From positions 1 to 46,541 of the forward strand of contig JAFTZH010000016.1 of NCBI GenBank assembly GCA_017464565.1: DNA of 46,541 bases, written 5' to 3'. Shown here piece after piece: positions 1 to 8,683 of the stretch. The stretch is from Clostridia bacterium (GTDB lineage Bacteria > Bacillota > Clostridia > Oscillospirales > CAG-272). The number at the start of each line of letters is the position of its first letter. The stretch's first letter is position 1. The notes beneath the pieces were generated by a model, which saw nothing but the letters and a program-made list of their open reading frames with translations, searched no databases and was not told the DNA's origin. The translations under genes were made by a program, and so were the position numbers.

Positions 1-85
1 ACTCCCCCCATAACCCCCCCTCTTAAAAAATCTTTAAACGTTTGGTATGGTTGGGATTTTTGTCTTGCTTTCTACGGAGAGCTTA
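1..85. repeat. Truncated copy D of the nested palindromic repeat
   Basis: The window opens inside a repeat unit. The first ~80 bases follow the same order as the copies at 25277, 31173 and 15100: a C-rich arm, a run of C, CTCTT, an A-rich tract, CTTTAAACGTTTGG-TATGG, then a TTTCTACGGA core. The left hairpin arm is cut off by the window edge. After about position 85 the similarity stops. A fragment AAGTCCCTCCCCC at 169-180, which looks like a hairpin arm of the same family, suggests that the element once extended further and was interrupted. Confidence 0.7.
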
Positions 86-97
86 TTTCGGGTTCCA

Positions 98-181
98 CCA
101 TACTCGGTATGGAATGGGCTTGTTAGTGGTAGATGAAGAACACGAATGGTCTTTATCTCCCGCAAACAAGTCCCTCCCCCT
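98..181. repeat. Mosaic repeat segment holding the left 28-nt unit
   Basis: This segment holds a 6-bp hairpin (CCATAC/GTATGG, 98-112), the 28-nt unit at 134-161 whose reverse complement recurs at 46245-46272 with one mismatch, and a hairpin-arm fragment at 169-180. Bases 182-360 are AT-rich. I see no gene and no consensus promoter in them, although the promoter of the downstream dgt operon must lie there or further upstream. Confidence 0.6.
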
Positions 182-360
182 ATAAAATCCATACACAAAC
201 TAACTATAAAAGAATATACCAAGCGAGTGGTTTTTGTTCAAATCTCCAAAAAAATAAAAAACGTGTCAAAAAAAAGTATATAAAAAATTTTTGGAGTACA
301 TTATATTATGATATTATTTAGATAAATTTGATTAATCTGAAGAAAAAGGGGGGGAATAAA

Positions 361-1374
361 ATGAGTAACTGTATAAGAGACGTTTTTCTCGAAAGAGAAA
401 AGGAAACTCTCTCCCCATACGCCTTTCTGACGTGCAATACGCGCGGCAGAGATTTTCCGTACGTTCCCTGCGAAAACAGAACGGAATTTCAGCGCGACAG
501 GGATAAAATACTCCACTCGCAATCTTTCCGCAGACTTATGAATAAAACTCAGGTGTTCCTCGCTCCCGTCGGAGACCACTACCGCACGAGAATGACGCAC
601 ACGCTTGAGGTTACGCAGATAGCGAGGATTATCGCCCGCGCTCTCCGTCTCAACGAGGATCTCACCGAAGCGGTAGCTATGGGACACGATATCGGACACA
701 CTCCGTTCGGGCACGCGGGAGAGTACGCTATGCAGCAGTGCTACGACCCGAACTTTACCCACTACCGTCAGAGCCTGCGCGTTGTTGAGAAGCTTGAAAA
801 CAACGGCGAAGGGTTGAATCTCACTTGGGAGGTGCGGGACGGCATAGTAAATCACACGGGCGACAGTATGGCGTCTACCCTTGAGGGCGTTATAGTCAAA
901 TACGCCGACAGGATAGCATACATAAATCACGATATCGACGACGCTTGCAGAGCGGGAATTCTTTCGGTCGAGGATATTCCAAGCTGGATAAGGGACGTTC
1001 TCGGCAACGGACATTCCGAAAGAATAAATACGCTCGTTACTTCTATCATTAGGGCAAGCTCCGATAAGAATATTATTTCGGCTGAGGACGAGGTTCAAAA
1101 GGCGATGAATTCGCTCAGAGATTTTCTCTTTGAGCGCGTTTACAGAAATCCCGTCGCCAAATCGGAGGAGGGCAAAGCCGAGGAAATGCTCATAAGGCTT
1201 TACGATTATTTTATAAAGCACAGCGAGCGGATGCCCTTTCTTTATCAGAAGAACTGCGAGTCGGAGGGAGTTGAGCGTTGTGCCTGCGATTTCGTTGCGG
1301 GAATGACCGACAGATACGCGATAGACCTTTATTCCGAGCTTTACGTTCCGAAGGTATGGCGGGGTGTTCATTGA
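361..1374 (+). CDS. dgt: dGTP triphosphohydrolase (HD domain)
   Basis: A 337-aa deoxyguanosinetriphosphate triphosphohydrolase-like protein, which would hydrolyse dNTPs (classically dGTP) to the deoxynucleoside and triphosphate and so tune the dNTP pool. HD-phosphohydrolase metal ligands are visible: His80 in THTLEV, the His109-Asp110 pair in MGHDIGHTPFGHAGE, and a later Asp in the KYADRIAYINHD segment. The FRRLMNKTQVF motif near residue 56 is typical of the Dgt family. I start at 361 rather than the in-frame codon at 328 because a G-rich ribosome binding site lies just upstream and the family begins close to here. The stop overlaps the dnaG start (TGATG), so the two are translationally coupled. 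The dgt-dnaG-rpoD order is common in Clostridia. Exact substrate preference cannot be read from sequence. Confidence 0.93.
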   Translation: MSNCIRDVFLEREKETLSPYAFLTCNTRGRDFPYVPCENRTEFQRDRDKILHSQSFRRLMNKTQVFLAPVGDHYRTRMTHTLEVTQIARIIARALRLNEDLTEAVAMGHDIGHTPFGHAGEYAMQQCYDPNFTHYRQSLRVVEKLENNGEGLNLTWEVRDGIVNHTGDSMASTLEGVIVKYADRIAYINHDIDDACRAGILSVEDIPSWIRDVLGNGHSERINTLVTSIIRASSDKNIISAEDEVQKAMNSLRDFLFERVYRNPVAKSEEGKAEEMLIRLYDYFIKHSERMPFLYQKNCESEGVERCACDFVAGMTDRYAIDLYSELYVPKVWRGVH

Positions 1375-3152
1375 TGATTCCGAGAGAGATAATAGACGAG
1401 ATAGTTTACAGAAGCGATATAGAGCAGGTTATTGGCTCTTACGTTACGCTGAAGCGGGCAGGCTCGAATTTTAACGGTCTGTGTCCGTTCCACAGCGAAA
1501 AAACGCCCTCTTTTACCGTGTTTCCGGCTACGAAGAGCTTTTACTGCTTCGGCTGCGGAGCGGGAGGGGACGTTATAACCTTCATTATGCGCTCCGAAAA
1601 TCTCGAATACAAGGACGCACTTGAGTTTTTGGCGCAGCGGGCGGGTATTACTATTCCCGAGGACGAGAACGATACCTCTCCCCGTACCGTTCCGAGAAAA
1701 CGTATGCATGAGATGAATCTTGCCGCGGCGAGATTTTTCAGAGAGGCGCTTTTTGACGAGAAATACGGAAGGGACGCTATGCGTTATCTCACCGAGGAGA
1801 GAGGCTTGAGTATGACTACCATCAAGCGCTTCGGTATAGGATTTTCTCCGAACAACGCGTGGCTGCTCACAAACCATATGCACTTACTCGGATATACCGA
1901 CGAGGAGCTGACGGTTGGATTTTTGTGCGGAAAAAGCCAAAAGAGCGGCAAGACCTACGATTATTTCAGAAACAGAGTAATATTTCCGATAATAGATACC
2001 GCGGGGAACGTCGTGGCGTTCGGAGGACGGGTTATGGACGATTCAAAGCCCAAATATCTCAATACCTCGGACACTCCCGCGTTCAAAAAGAGCAGACATC
2101 TGTTTGCGCTTAATTTTGCAAAAAATCACGCTTCCGAGCAGATGATACTCTGTGAGGGATATATGGACGTTATCGCACTTCACGCGGCTGGTTTTGAAAA
2201 CGCCGTGGCGACGCTCGGAACGGCTATAACGCCCGACCAAGCGAGAATATTCGCCAAATATACCAAAAAGGTGGTTATCACCTACGACTCGGACAACGCG
2301 GGGCAGACCGCGGCGGATAAGGCGATGAGGCTTCTGCTTGAGGCGGGAGTTGACGTCAGGGTGCTGAAGCTTGGCGGGGCGAAAGACCCCGACGAGTATA
2401 TCAAAAAGTACGGCAAGCCCGCTTTTGAAAAGGTGATAAGCGAAAGCAAGAGCGGATTTCAGTTCAAGATGGACAAGGTGCTCTCGGCAAGAGATATTTC
2501 TATTGCCGACGAGAAGATAAAGGCGTCGTCCGAGATATGCGCGATAATCGCCGGGTATTATTCGGGCGTAGAGCGGGAAATATATATTCTGTCTGCCTCG
2601 AAGGCGCTTGGACTTACGCACGACGTTTTGCTTGCCGACGTTGAGAGAATACGCAGAAAAATGAAAAGGGAAGCCGGCGCGAAGCAGAGCCGCGATGCGC
2701 TGATGACTGCCAAAAATCTTGACGACCGCATAAACAGAGATGCGGCAAAGCATATAAGAGCCAACGCGGCGGAGGAAGCGCTGATAGGAATAATGCTGAT
2801 ATACGACGACCTGCGCAGCGAGGTCGCGCTCGGTAAAACCGAGCTTTCGGCGGACGATTTTATCACCGAGTTCGGAAAGCGTGCGTTTGAGGTGATATGC
2901 TCGCTTGAGAGGGACGAGTACGGCTTTTCCAAGGCAATGCTCGGACAGCGTTTTACTCCCGACGAGGTAGGAAAGCTTGAGCAGATAGAGCAGAGCAGAC
3001 GGCAGTATACGAGAAACGACAGAACGGTGCTGCTCGAATATATAAAAAACCTCAAGGAAGAAAAGGCTATGTACGAAAATAAGGACGATATAAGCTATAT
3101 ACTTAACAGCAAGCGGAGCAGAGCGCGCGAGCTTAAGAATAAAAACGGTTGA
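1374..3152 (+). CDS. dnaG: DNA primase DnaG
   Basis: A 592-aa replicative primase that makes RNA primers for Okazaki fragments at the fork together with DnaB. The N-terminal CHC2 zinc-binding domain has ligands Cys37, His40, Cys58 and Cys61. The catalytic core is followed by the TOPRIM domain, with the acidic motif in CEGYMDVIAL and the DSDNAG motif. A C-terminal helical region (from about residue 430) matches the helicase-interaction part by position. Length is normal for DnaG. The ATG at 1374 shares its A with the dgt stop codon. An in-frame start at 1278 lies inside dgt and adds 32 residues without family support, so it was not used. Expression is probably coupled to dgt and to rpoD 32 nt downstream. 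Confidence 0.97.
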   Translation: MIPREIIDEIVYRSDIEQVIGSYVTLKRAGSNFNGLCPFHSEKTPSFTVFPATKSFYCFGCGAGGDVITFIMRSENLEYKDALEFLAQRAGITIPEDENDTSPRTVPRKRMHEMNLAAARFFREALFDEKYGRDAMRYLTEERGLSMTTIKRFGIGFSPNNAWLLTNHMHLLGYTDEELTVGFLCGKSQKSGKTYDYFRNRVIFPIIDTAGNVVAFGGRVMDDSKPKYLNTSDTPAFKKSRHLFALNFAKNHASEQMILCEGYMDVIALHAAGFENAVATLGTAITPDQARIFAKYTKKVVITYDSDNAGQTAADKAMRLLLEAGVDVRVLKLGGAKDPDEYIKKYGKPAFEKVISESKSGFQFKMDKVLSARDISIADEKIKASSEICAIIAGYYSGVEREIYILSASKALGLTHDVLLADVERIRRKMKREAGAKQSRDALMTAKNLDDRINRDAAKHIRANAAEEALIGIMLIYDDLRSEVALGKTELSADDFITEFGKRAFEVICSLERDEYGFSKAMLGQRFTPDEVGKLEQIEQSRRQYTRNDRTVLLEYIKNLKEEKAMYENKDDISYILNSKRSRARELKNKNG

Positions 3153-3184
3153 TCCGTAATACATATAAAAAGGATTGATAAATT

Positions 3185-4330
3185 ATGGTGGAAAACGAAA
3201 TCAAAGAAGAAATCAGAGAAGAAGGCAAGGAAGAAAAGAAGATAGACGTCAACGAGCTTATCGAAAAGGGTAAGAAGGGTGCTTTATCTACGAGCGATCT
3301 CGACGAAATGATAGAAGAGCTTGACTACGATATGGATAGGCTTGACAAGCTCTACGAAACCCTTGAGGATAACGGTATACCGCTTCCCGGAGATATTTCG
3401 AATACCGAGATAAACGAGATAGAGAGCGAGGTAGAGGCGTTCGGTACGGGAGAGAATATGGAGCGCTTCCTTGAACAAGAGGGGCTTGCTATCGACGACC
3501 CCGTTCGTATGTATCTTAAGGAGATAGGAAGGGTTCCGCTCCTTACGGCGGAAAGAGAGCGCGAGCTTGCCGAGATAATGACGAACAGCACCGACGACGA
3601 GGAGAGAGAAAAGGCTAAAAACGAGCTCGTGGAGGCAAACCTCCGTCTCGTCGTAAGTATCGCGAAGCGTTACGTAGGCAAGGGAATGTTCTTCCTCGAC
3701 CTTATTCAAGAGGGAAATCTCGGACTTATGAAGGCTGTGGATAAATTCGACTACAGCAAGGGATATAAATTTTCAACCTACGCTACGTGGTGGATAAGAC
3801 AGGCGATAACGAGAGCGATAGCGGATCAGGCGAGGACGATAAGAATACCCGTCCATATGGTAGAGACCATACACAAGGTGTCGAGATATACCCGTCAGAT
3901 GCTCCAGGAGCTTGGAAGAGAAGCTACCGCGGACGAGCTTGGAGAAAAGATGGGAATGAGCCCCGAAAAGGTACGCGAGATAATGAAGATAGCGCAGGAT
4001 CCCGTCTCTCTTGAAACTCCTATCGGCGAGGAGGAGGACAGCCATCTCGGAGATTTTATACCCGACGACGATACGCCGGCTCCCGCAGACGCGGCGTCGG
4101 CTACCATTCTCCGAGAGGTAATCGAAAGAGAGCTTCATACGCTCACGCCCAGAGAGGAGCACGTTATAAAGCTCCGCTTCGGACTTTACGACGGAAGAAC
4201 TCGTACGCTTGAAGAGGTTGGGAAAGAATTCGATATTACCAGAGAGCGTATAAGACAGATAGAGGCAAAGGCACTCAGAAAGCTGAGACATCCCAGCCGC
4301 GCGAGACATCTTCGCGGATTCCTTGATTAA
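3185..4330 (+). CDS. rpoD: Primary sigma factor RpoD/SigA
   Basis: A 381-aa housekeeping sigma-70 that directs RNA polymerase to TTGACA/TATAAT promoters, which are indeed abundant here. A Glu/Lys-rich N-terminus stands in place of region 1.1, and region 1.2 starts at about residue 105 ([11 protein letters not shown]). Regions 2.1-2.4 include [26 protein letters not shown] and [13 protein letters not shown]. Region 3 follows, and region 4.2 carries the helix-turn-helix [18 protein letters not shown], ending in LRGFLD as in SigA. An AAAAAGGA site precedes the ATG with good spacing. It is the third gene of the dgt-dnaG-rpoD operon. The following 255-bp gap holds no convincing terminator, only a weak AAAGCT/AGCTTT dyad near 4405. 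Confidence 0.97.
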   Translation: MVENEIKEEIREEGKEEKKIDVNELIEKGKKGALSTSDLDEMIEELDYDMDRLDKLYETLEDNGIPLPGDISNTEINEIESEVEAFGTGENMERFLEQEGLAIDDPVRMYLKEIGRVPLLTAERERELAEIMTNSTDDEEREKAKNELVEANLRLVVSIAKRYVGKGMFFLDLIQEGNLGLMKAVDKFDYSKGYKFSTYATWWIRQAITRAIADQARTIRIPVHMVETIHKVSRYTRQMLQELGREATADELGEKMGMSPEKVREIMKIAQDPVSLETPIGEEEDSHLGDFIPDDDTPAPADAASATILREVIERELHTLTPREEHVIKLRFGLYDGRTRTLEEVGKEFDITRERIRQIEAKALRKLRHPSRARHLRGFLD

Positions 4331-4496
4331 GAGTATGTGAATTTTTCATAAAAATGCATTGTTCTCTTTGTGGCGAAAGCCGAAAAAAACAGCATTTGGC
4401 TAAAAAGCTGACGCGGAGCTTTGTCTAACTTGACGATTAAACGGCAAAATCCAATCGCCGCAAGGCTTCGGAACGCTTTATTCACAAAAAAATCAC

Positions 4497-4525
4497 TTGA
4501 CAATTTTGAAAAAATAGTGTAAAAT
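4497..4525 (+). promoter_or_regulatory. SigA promoter of the 4586 lipoprotein gene
   Basis: TTGACA (4497-4502), 17-nt spacer, TAAAAT (4520-4525). The predicted start near 4532 is followed by a stem TTCGGC/GCCGAA (4542-4547 with 4560-4565) and a GGGAGGA ribosome binding site. Confidence 0.8.
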
Positions 4526-4585
4526 AATACAGTATTTACGATTCGGCATAACTATGTCCGCCGAACGGGTTTAGGGAGGAAAGAA

Positions 4586-6424
4586 ATGAACAAGAGACTC
4601 ATATGCCTTCTTTTGAGTTTAATAATGTTGCTGTCCGTTGCTTTTACGGGTTGTTCGAGCAAGACCGATGATGAAGCAGTGGAAGACGTTACAGATACCG
4701 CATCCGAAAGCACTATGACTTTGACTATGTATTTGATGTCCGAAGGCGAGATCAGCGACGAGCAGGCGTCAAAAATAGAAGACGCGGTAAATAAGATAAC
4801 AAAATCAAAGTTTAAGACCAAGCTCGTTTTGCATTATTTCACCGAGGCAGAGTACAATACGGCTCTTGAGAACGCGTTTAAGGCTACCGAGGACGCCAAA
4901 GCGGCAAAGAAAGCCGCAGAGCAGGCTTTGAAGGACGCTATTAAGAGAGGCGAGGCAACGGCTGCCGCTACCACTACAGCGGGAGAGACCGAGGAAGAGA
5001 CCATCGTTAACGAGTACGGTGTTACCGAGCTTAAATATCCTTCGGTAGAGGATTATCAGGTAGATATCTTCTATCTCGGCGGATACGATAAATTTATGGA
5101 GTATCTCGGCAACGAGTGGCTCTCGAGACTTGACGAAGAGCTTACCAGCTCGTCAAAACTTCTCAACGATTACGTGGCGCCCGAATATCTTACGTATATG
5201 AAGCAGATAGGCGGAGGCACTTACGCTATCCCCAACAATACCGTGGTTGGAGAATATACATATCTCCTTCTCAATAAGGAAGTTCTGGCAAAATACGATT
5301 ACAGCAATACGAAATCGTTTACGTCGCTTACCTGCGACGACGTTAAAGACCTTCTCGCAAACGTTGCCAAGTATAATAAGAACGAATATCTCCCCCTGTA
5401 TTCAGCTACGGGCGAGCTTGACGTTTCAAACGTAAACTATTACGGACTTGACGAGAACGGTAAGCTTTCGAGAGAATTTTCCGTTATAGGCGGAACATAT
5501 GATACCTCTTACAGCTATAAGGGAAAGAATCAGTTCTATTCCTTTAACAGCGTTTTCTCCGATTCGGGATTCCAGAAGCAGATACAGACGCTCGTTCAGT
5601 ATAAGGAAAACGGATATTACGGAGACGAAACCAACGCAAATCTTCCTTTCGCGGTAGGATACGTTAAGGGCGGTGCACAGCTTGCTGAACAGTACGGAGA
5701 GGATTATGAAATGGTCGTAGTAGAATCTCCCAAGATATCTACCGAAGACATTTTCGCCAATATGTTCGCCGTTGGTTCTTATACGAGCAGCGTTTCCAGA
5801 AGTATGAAAATAATCACCTACCTCAACACCAACGTTGATTTCCGCAACCTCATACTTTACGGTATCGAGGGTGAAAACTACGAGCTTGTTGATACCAAGG
5901 TTGAAAACGCTAAGGGCGAGACCTACAAGGCAGTGAGAATGCTTGAAGGCAATACGTACCTTATGAACGCAGAAAAGACGGGTAACACGCTTATTACCTA
6001 TCCTATGGAGGGTGAGCTTCCCAATATCCGTGATTATCAGATGAAGCAGAACAGAGATATGACTGTAATGCTTGATATGGGATTTGCTGTAAACTATGAC
6101 GATAACGTAATCAACAGTACTTCTATGGCAAAGGTAAGAGAGCTTTCCGCTGACCTTTACGATAAGCTTATGGCTTGCTCGACGATGGCAGAGCTTGAAG
6201 AATTCCTTAACGGTAAAGAGGCTGTTGAGGAGGAACCCGCTGTCGTAGGCGTTAAAGCGCTTTGCTTGACAGACGACAACATCTCGCTTATGCGTAACGC
6301 GCAGTATTCTACCGATCACGATGAATACGGTGAGAAGAGCAGAGTATTCGGCGAGGGAGTTTCATTCGCGTATATTTATATGACTTGGCTTACCGATATG
6401 GGTATTTACGTAGAAGAAGCATAA
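4586..6424 (+). CDS. Extracellular solute-binding-type lipoprotein (orphan)
   Basis: A 612-aa exported lipoprotein. A Lys/Arg start, a hydrophobic stretch and the lipobox AFTGC with Cys23 indicate signal peptidase II processing and anchoring on the outer face of the membrane. The body has the feel of a family-1 extracellular solute-binding protein (long alpha/beta protein, GGGTYAIPNN, aromatic-rich loops), the class that delivers sugars or oligosaccharides to ABC importers. An Ala/Lys/Glu-rich stretch at about residues 95-140 looks like a helical or disordered insert. It has its own SigA promoter, a GGGAGGA site and a strong terminator, so it is monocistronic, with no permease or ATPase beside it. 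Ligand unknown. The binding-protein assignment is a judgement from composition and layout, less certain than the lipoprotein call. Confidence 0.75.
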   Translation: MNKRLICLLLSLIMLLSVAFTGCSSKTDDEAVEDVTDTASESTMTLTMYLMSEGEISDEQASKIEDAVNKITKSKFKTKLVLHYFTEAEYNTALENAFKATEDAKAAKKAAEQALKDAIKRGEATAAATTTAGETEEETIVNEYGVTELKYPSVEDYQVDIFYLGGYDKFMEYLGNEWLSRLDEELTSSSKLLNDYVAPEYLTYMKQIGGGTYAIPNNTVVGEYTYLLLNKEVLAKYDYSNTKSFTSLTCDDVKDLLANVAKYNKNEYLPLYSATGELDVSNVNYYGLDENGKLSREFSVIGGTYDTSYSYKGKNQFYSFNSVFSDSGFQKQIQTLVQYKENGYYGDETNANLPFAVGYVKGGAQLAEQYGEDYEMVVVESPKISTEDIFANMFAVGSYTSSVSRSMKIITYLNTNVDFRNLILYGIEGENYELVDTKVENAKGETYKAVRMLEGNTYLMNAEKTGNTLITYPMEGELPNIRDYQMKQNRDMTVMLDMGFAVNYDDNVINSTSMAKVRELSADLYDKLMACSTMAELEEFLNGKEAVEEEPAVVGVKALCLTDDNISLMRNAQYSTDHDEYGEKSRVFGEGVSFAYIYMTWLTDMGIYVEEA

Positions 6425-6434
6425 TTAAAATTTT

Positions 6435-6467
6435 ATCGGGCTGTTGAAATCAACAGCCCGATTTTTT
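6435..6467 (+). terminator. Intrinsic terminator of the lipoprotein gene
   Basis: A 12-bp stem (6435-6446 with 6451-6462) with a 4-nt AAAT loop, followed by a run of T. It lies 10 nt after the stop codon. Confidence 0.92.
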
Positions 6468-6483
6468 AGCAGGAAAATAAAAA

Positions 6484-7131
6484 ATGATATATACGCATAT
6501 AATATGGGATTTTAACGGAACCTTGTTCGACGACGTTGAGGCGGGGATACTGTCGGTCAATAAAATGCTTTCGGACAGGGGACTTAAAACTATTTCGGAT
6601 AAGGAAGCGTACAGACGCGTTTTTAAATTTCCGATAATTGATTATTATAAAGACATAGGCTTTGATTTTGACGCAGAGCCTTACGAGGTGCTGGCTCCTA
6701 TATGGGTAGAGCTATATAATAAATATAGCCTTGATTCCCGTTTGCACGAGGGCGCGGCGGAGATGCTCGAATATTTTAAGCGGGAGGGCGTTACGCAGAT
6801 ATTGCTGTCGGCAACCGAGCTTAATATGCTCAAAGGGCAAATAAAATATTTGGGGATAGAGCGTTGCTTTGAGACGGTTCTCGGACTCGGAAATATTCAC
6901 GCGTATTCCAAAAGAGAGCTTGCGGTTGAATGGAGAAGAAAGAATCCCGAAGCACGACCTCTCGTTATAGGTGATACCGAGCACGATTTTGACGTGGCGC
7001 GGGCAATAGACGCTGAGTGCGTTCTCGTTTGCAACGGACATCAATCGCGCGATATCCTTGAGAAATACGGCTGTAAGCTGTGTGATGATTTATACAACGT
7101 AATGGAATGGCTAAAAAGTAAAAATAGATAA
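6484..7131 (+). CDS. HAD-superfamily hydrolase, phosphoglycolate phosphatase-like
   Basis: A 215-aa HAD hydrolase with an alpha-helical cap, of the Gph/PpaX-like type that dephosphorylates small phosphometabolites in the cytosol. Motif I is DFNGTLFDD with nucleophile Asp9. The residue at +2, usually the general acid Asp, is Asn11, a substitution that should alter or slow phosphatase chemistry. Motif II (LLSATE) and the motif IV region (VIGDTEHDFDVARA) are present with their acidic residues. AGGA precedes the ATG at 6484, which is 17 nt after the T-tract of the upstream terminator. I see no clear separate promoter, so it may rely on read-through. It converges on aspartokinase. Substrate cannot be assigned. 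Confidence 0.85.
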   Translation: MIYTHIIWDFNGTLFDDVEAGILSVNKMLSDRGLKTISDKEAYRRVFKFPIIDYYKDIGFDFDAEPYEVLAPIWVELYNKYSLDSRLHEGAAEMLEYFKREGVTQILLSATELNMLKGQIKYLGIERCFETVLGLGNIHAYSKRELAVEWRRKNPEARPLVIGDTEHDFDVARAIDAECVLVCNGHQSRDILEKYGCKLCDDLYNVMEWLKSKNR

Positions 7132-7136
7132 TAAAA

Positions 7137-7166
7137 CCCCGACGAAAGCGGTCGTTTTCGTCGGGG
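7137..7166 (-). terminator. Terminator of the aspartokinase gene
   Basis: Stem CCCCGACGAAA with TTTCGTCGGGG (7137-7147 with 7156-7166). Read on the minus strand it is followed by TTTTATTA and further T-rich sequence, so it suits the minus-strand gene. It may also stop the convergent HAD gene. Confidence 0.82.
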
Positions 7167-7188
7167 GTAATATTTTCTATACGGTGCG

Positions 7189-8502
7189 TTATTTTACAAA
7201 CTCATGGTAAATAGCGTTGTGTGCCTTCTCGAAATCGTGTTCCTCAATTCCGACGATTATGGATATCTCGCTTGAACCTTGGTCTATCATTCTGATATTG
7301 ATTCCCGCGTTTGAGATAGCGTCAAAAACTCTTGCGGCGGTTCCCTTTGCCTTTACCATTCCGCGTCCGACTATGGCGATGAGCGCGAGATTGTCCTCGA
7401 CGGTTACCGAATCGGCCTTGACGTTTCTGGTTATCGTGTTGATGAGTTTTTCGCGGCGTCCTTCAAGGCTTGCGCTTGAAATAACGATACTCATATTGTC
7501 GATACCCGAGGGGAGATGCTCGAAGGATATCTCGTTGTCCTCAAGTATTTCAAGAACCTTTCTTCCAAATCCGACCTCGGAGTTCATCATATCCTTTTCT
7601 ATGGTGATAACCGAGAAGCCTTTTTTGCCCGCGACTCCCGTGATTATTTTTTCCGCGTCGTATTCGGAGCTTGAAGCGACAATCATAGTTCCCGCAGCTT
7701 CGGGAGCGTTTGTGTTCTTTATGTTTATCGGAATATTTGCGTATCTTACGGGGAAGATAGCTTCCTCGTGGAGAACGGTAGCGCCCATATAAGAAAGCTC
7801 GCGAAGCTCACGGTAGGTTATCGTGTTTATCGTACAAGGGTCGTCTATTATTCTCGGGTCAGCCATTTTGAAGCCCGAAACGTCGGTCCAGTTCTCGTAC
7901 AGATCTGCCTCTGCCGCTCTCGCAACGATTGAACCCGTAATATCCGAGCCGCCGCGCGAGAAGGTTTTGATAGTTCCGTTGGGCATTACGCCGTAAAAGC
8001 CGGGGATAACGGCGTGCTCGTGCTTTTTAAGCTCCTCACTCATAACGTCGTTTGTCTTTTCCTCGTCGAACGAACCGTTCTCCTTGAAGAAGATAACGTT
8101 TTCGGCGTCGATGAAGTCGTAACCGAGATATTTTGCGAGAATAAGACCGTTGAGATATTCTCCGCGGCTTGCCGCGAAATCACGGCCCGAACGGTGCTGA
8201 AGAGCGTTCTTTATGTATTCCAGCTCACCGCTGATATCAAAGCTCAAGCCGAGGTCGCTTATAATGCCGTTGTAACGAGCGCTTATCTGCTTGTAATATT
8301 CGTCTATATCCTCGTGATTTTTTACCATATTATAGCAATTATAAAGCACATCGGTAACCTTAACGTCGTCCTTGTAACGCTTACCGGGAGCAGAGGGCAC
8401 GACGTATTTGCGCGCGGGGTCTGCCTTGATTATGCTTGCTACCTGTCTGAAATGCTCCGCGTCCGCCAAGGAGCTTCCGCCGAATTTAACAACTTTTACC
8501 AT
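7189..8502 (-). CDS. Aspartate kinase (monofunctional, ACT-regulated)
   Basis: A 437-aa aspartokinase, which phosphorylates L-aspartate at the first step towards lysine, methionine, threonine and diaminopimelate for the cell wall. The N-terminal amino-acid kinase domain shows KFGGSS at residues 6-11 for nucleotide binding and SRGGSDITGS in the catalytic region, followed by WTDVSGFKMADPR. The C-terminal ~140 residues form two ACT domains (VITIEKDMM... and ALIAIVGRGM...), the site of feedback control by lysine and/or threonine. Length is normal for a monofunctional enzyme. It is monocistronic, with a consensus promoter overlapped by a long dyad and its own terminator. Which isozyme type (LysC, DapG or ThrA-like) it is cannot be told, so no gene symbol is given. 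Confidence 0.95.
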   Translation of the reverse strand: MVKVVKFGGSSLADAEHFRQVASIIKADPARKYVVPSAPGKRYKDDVKVTDVLYNCYNMVKNHEDIDEYYKQISARYNGIISDLGLSFDISGELEYIKNALQHRSGRDFAASRGEYLNGLILAKYLGYDFIDAENVIFFKENGSFDEEKTNDVMSEELKKHEHAVIPGFYGVMPNGTIKTFSRGGSDITGSIVARAAEADLYENWTDVSGFKMADPRIIDDPCTINTITYRELRELSYMGATVLHEEAIFPVRYANIPINIKNTNAPEAAGTMIVASSSEYDAEKIITGVAGKKGFSVITIEKDMMNSEVGFGRKVLEILEDNEISFEHLPSGIDNMSIVISSASLEGRREKLINTITRNVKADSVTVEDNLALIAIVGRGMVKAKGTAARVFDAISNAGINIRMIDQGSSEISIIVGIEEHDFEKAHNAIYHEFVK

Positions 8503-8522
8503 TTATATTATACTCCAAAAAA

Positions 8523-8561
8523 AATATTGAATGGTGAGCGTAGAGTCCACCATTCAATATT
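8523..8561 (-). promoter_or_regulatory. Dyad overlapping the aspartokinase -10 and +1
   Basis: Perfect 14-bp inverted repeat AATATTGAATGGTG (8523-8536) and CACCATTCAATATT (8548-8561) with an 11-nt spacer. One arm covers half of the -10 element and the predicted start. On the RNA, a shortened stem would be followed by eight U and then directly by the GGAG ribosome binding site. It could be a repressor operator, a 5' stabilising hairpin or an attenuator. The sequence alone does not decide. Confidence 0.7.
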
Positions 8562-8587
8562 ATATTGATATTTTTTTGTATTGTCAA
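8559..8587 (-). promoter_or_regulatory. Perfect-consensus SigA promoter of aspartokinase
   Basis: On the minus strand: TTGACA (8587-8582), exactly 17 nt, TATAAT (8564-8559). Both hexamers match consensus. The expected start is at about 8552. Confidence 0.92.
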
Positions 8588-8683
8588 TCGGTTTTGACAC
8601 GATTTGTGATAAACGCCGAATTTTAGCGTATTATCAAATGATTTATAAGGAATATTTACATATTTCTTTTCCGCCGAATACCG

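Noticed and set aside
34..222. 62-aa minus-strand frame at the left end sharing KTIRVLH with the right-end frame
   Set aside because: The shared residues come only from translating the 28-nt repeat in both places. No start signal or protein family supports it.
301..1371. 356-aa open frame antisense to dgt
   Set aside because: It mirrors the whole dgt gene, has no family resemblance and no ribosome binding site. Long antisense frames are common here because of codon bias.
4331..4496. Structured RNA between rpoD and the lipoprotein gene
   Set aside because: Some pairings exist (GTGAAT with ATTCAC, AAAGCT with AGCTTT) but they are short and there is no promoter-terminator frame around them. 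Not enough to call.
8503..8683. Lysine riboswitch upstream of aspartokinase
   Set aside because: The predicted leader is only about 50 nt and lacks the conserved five-helix lysine aptamer. Only the dyad is present.
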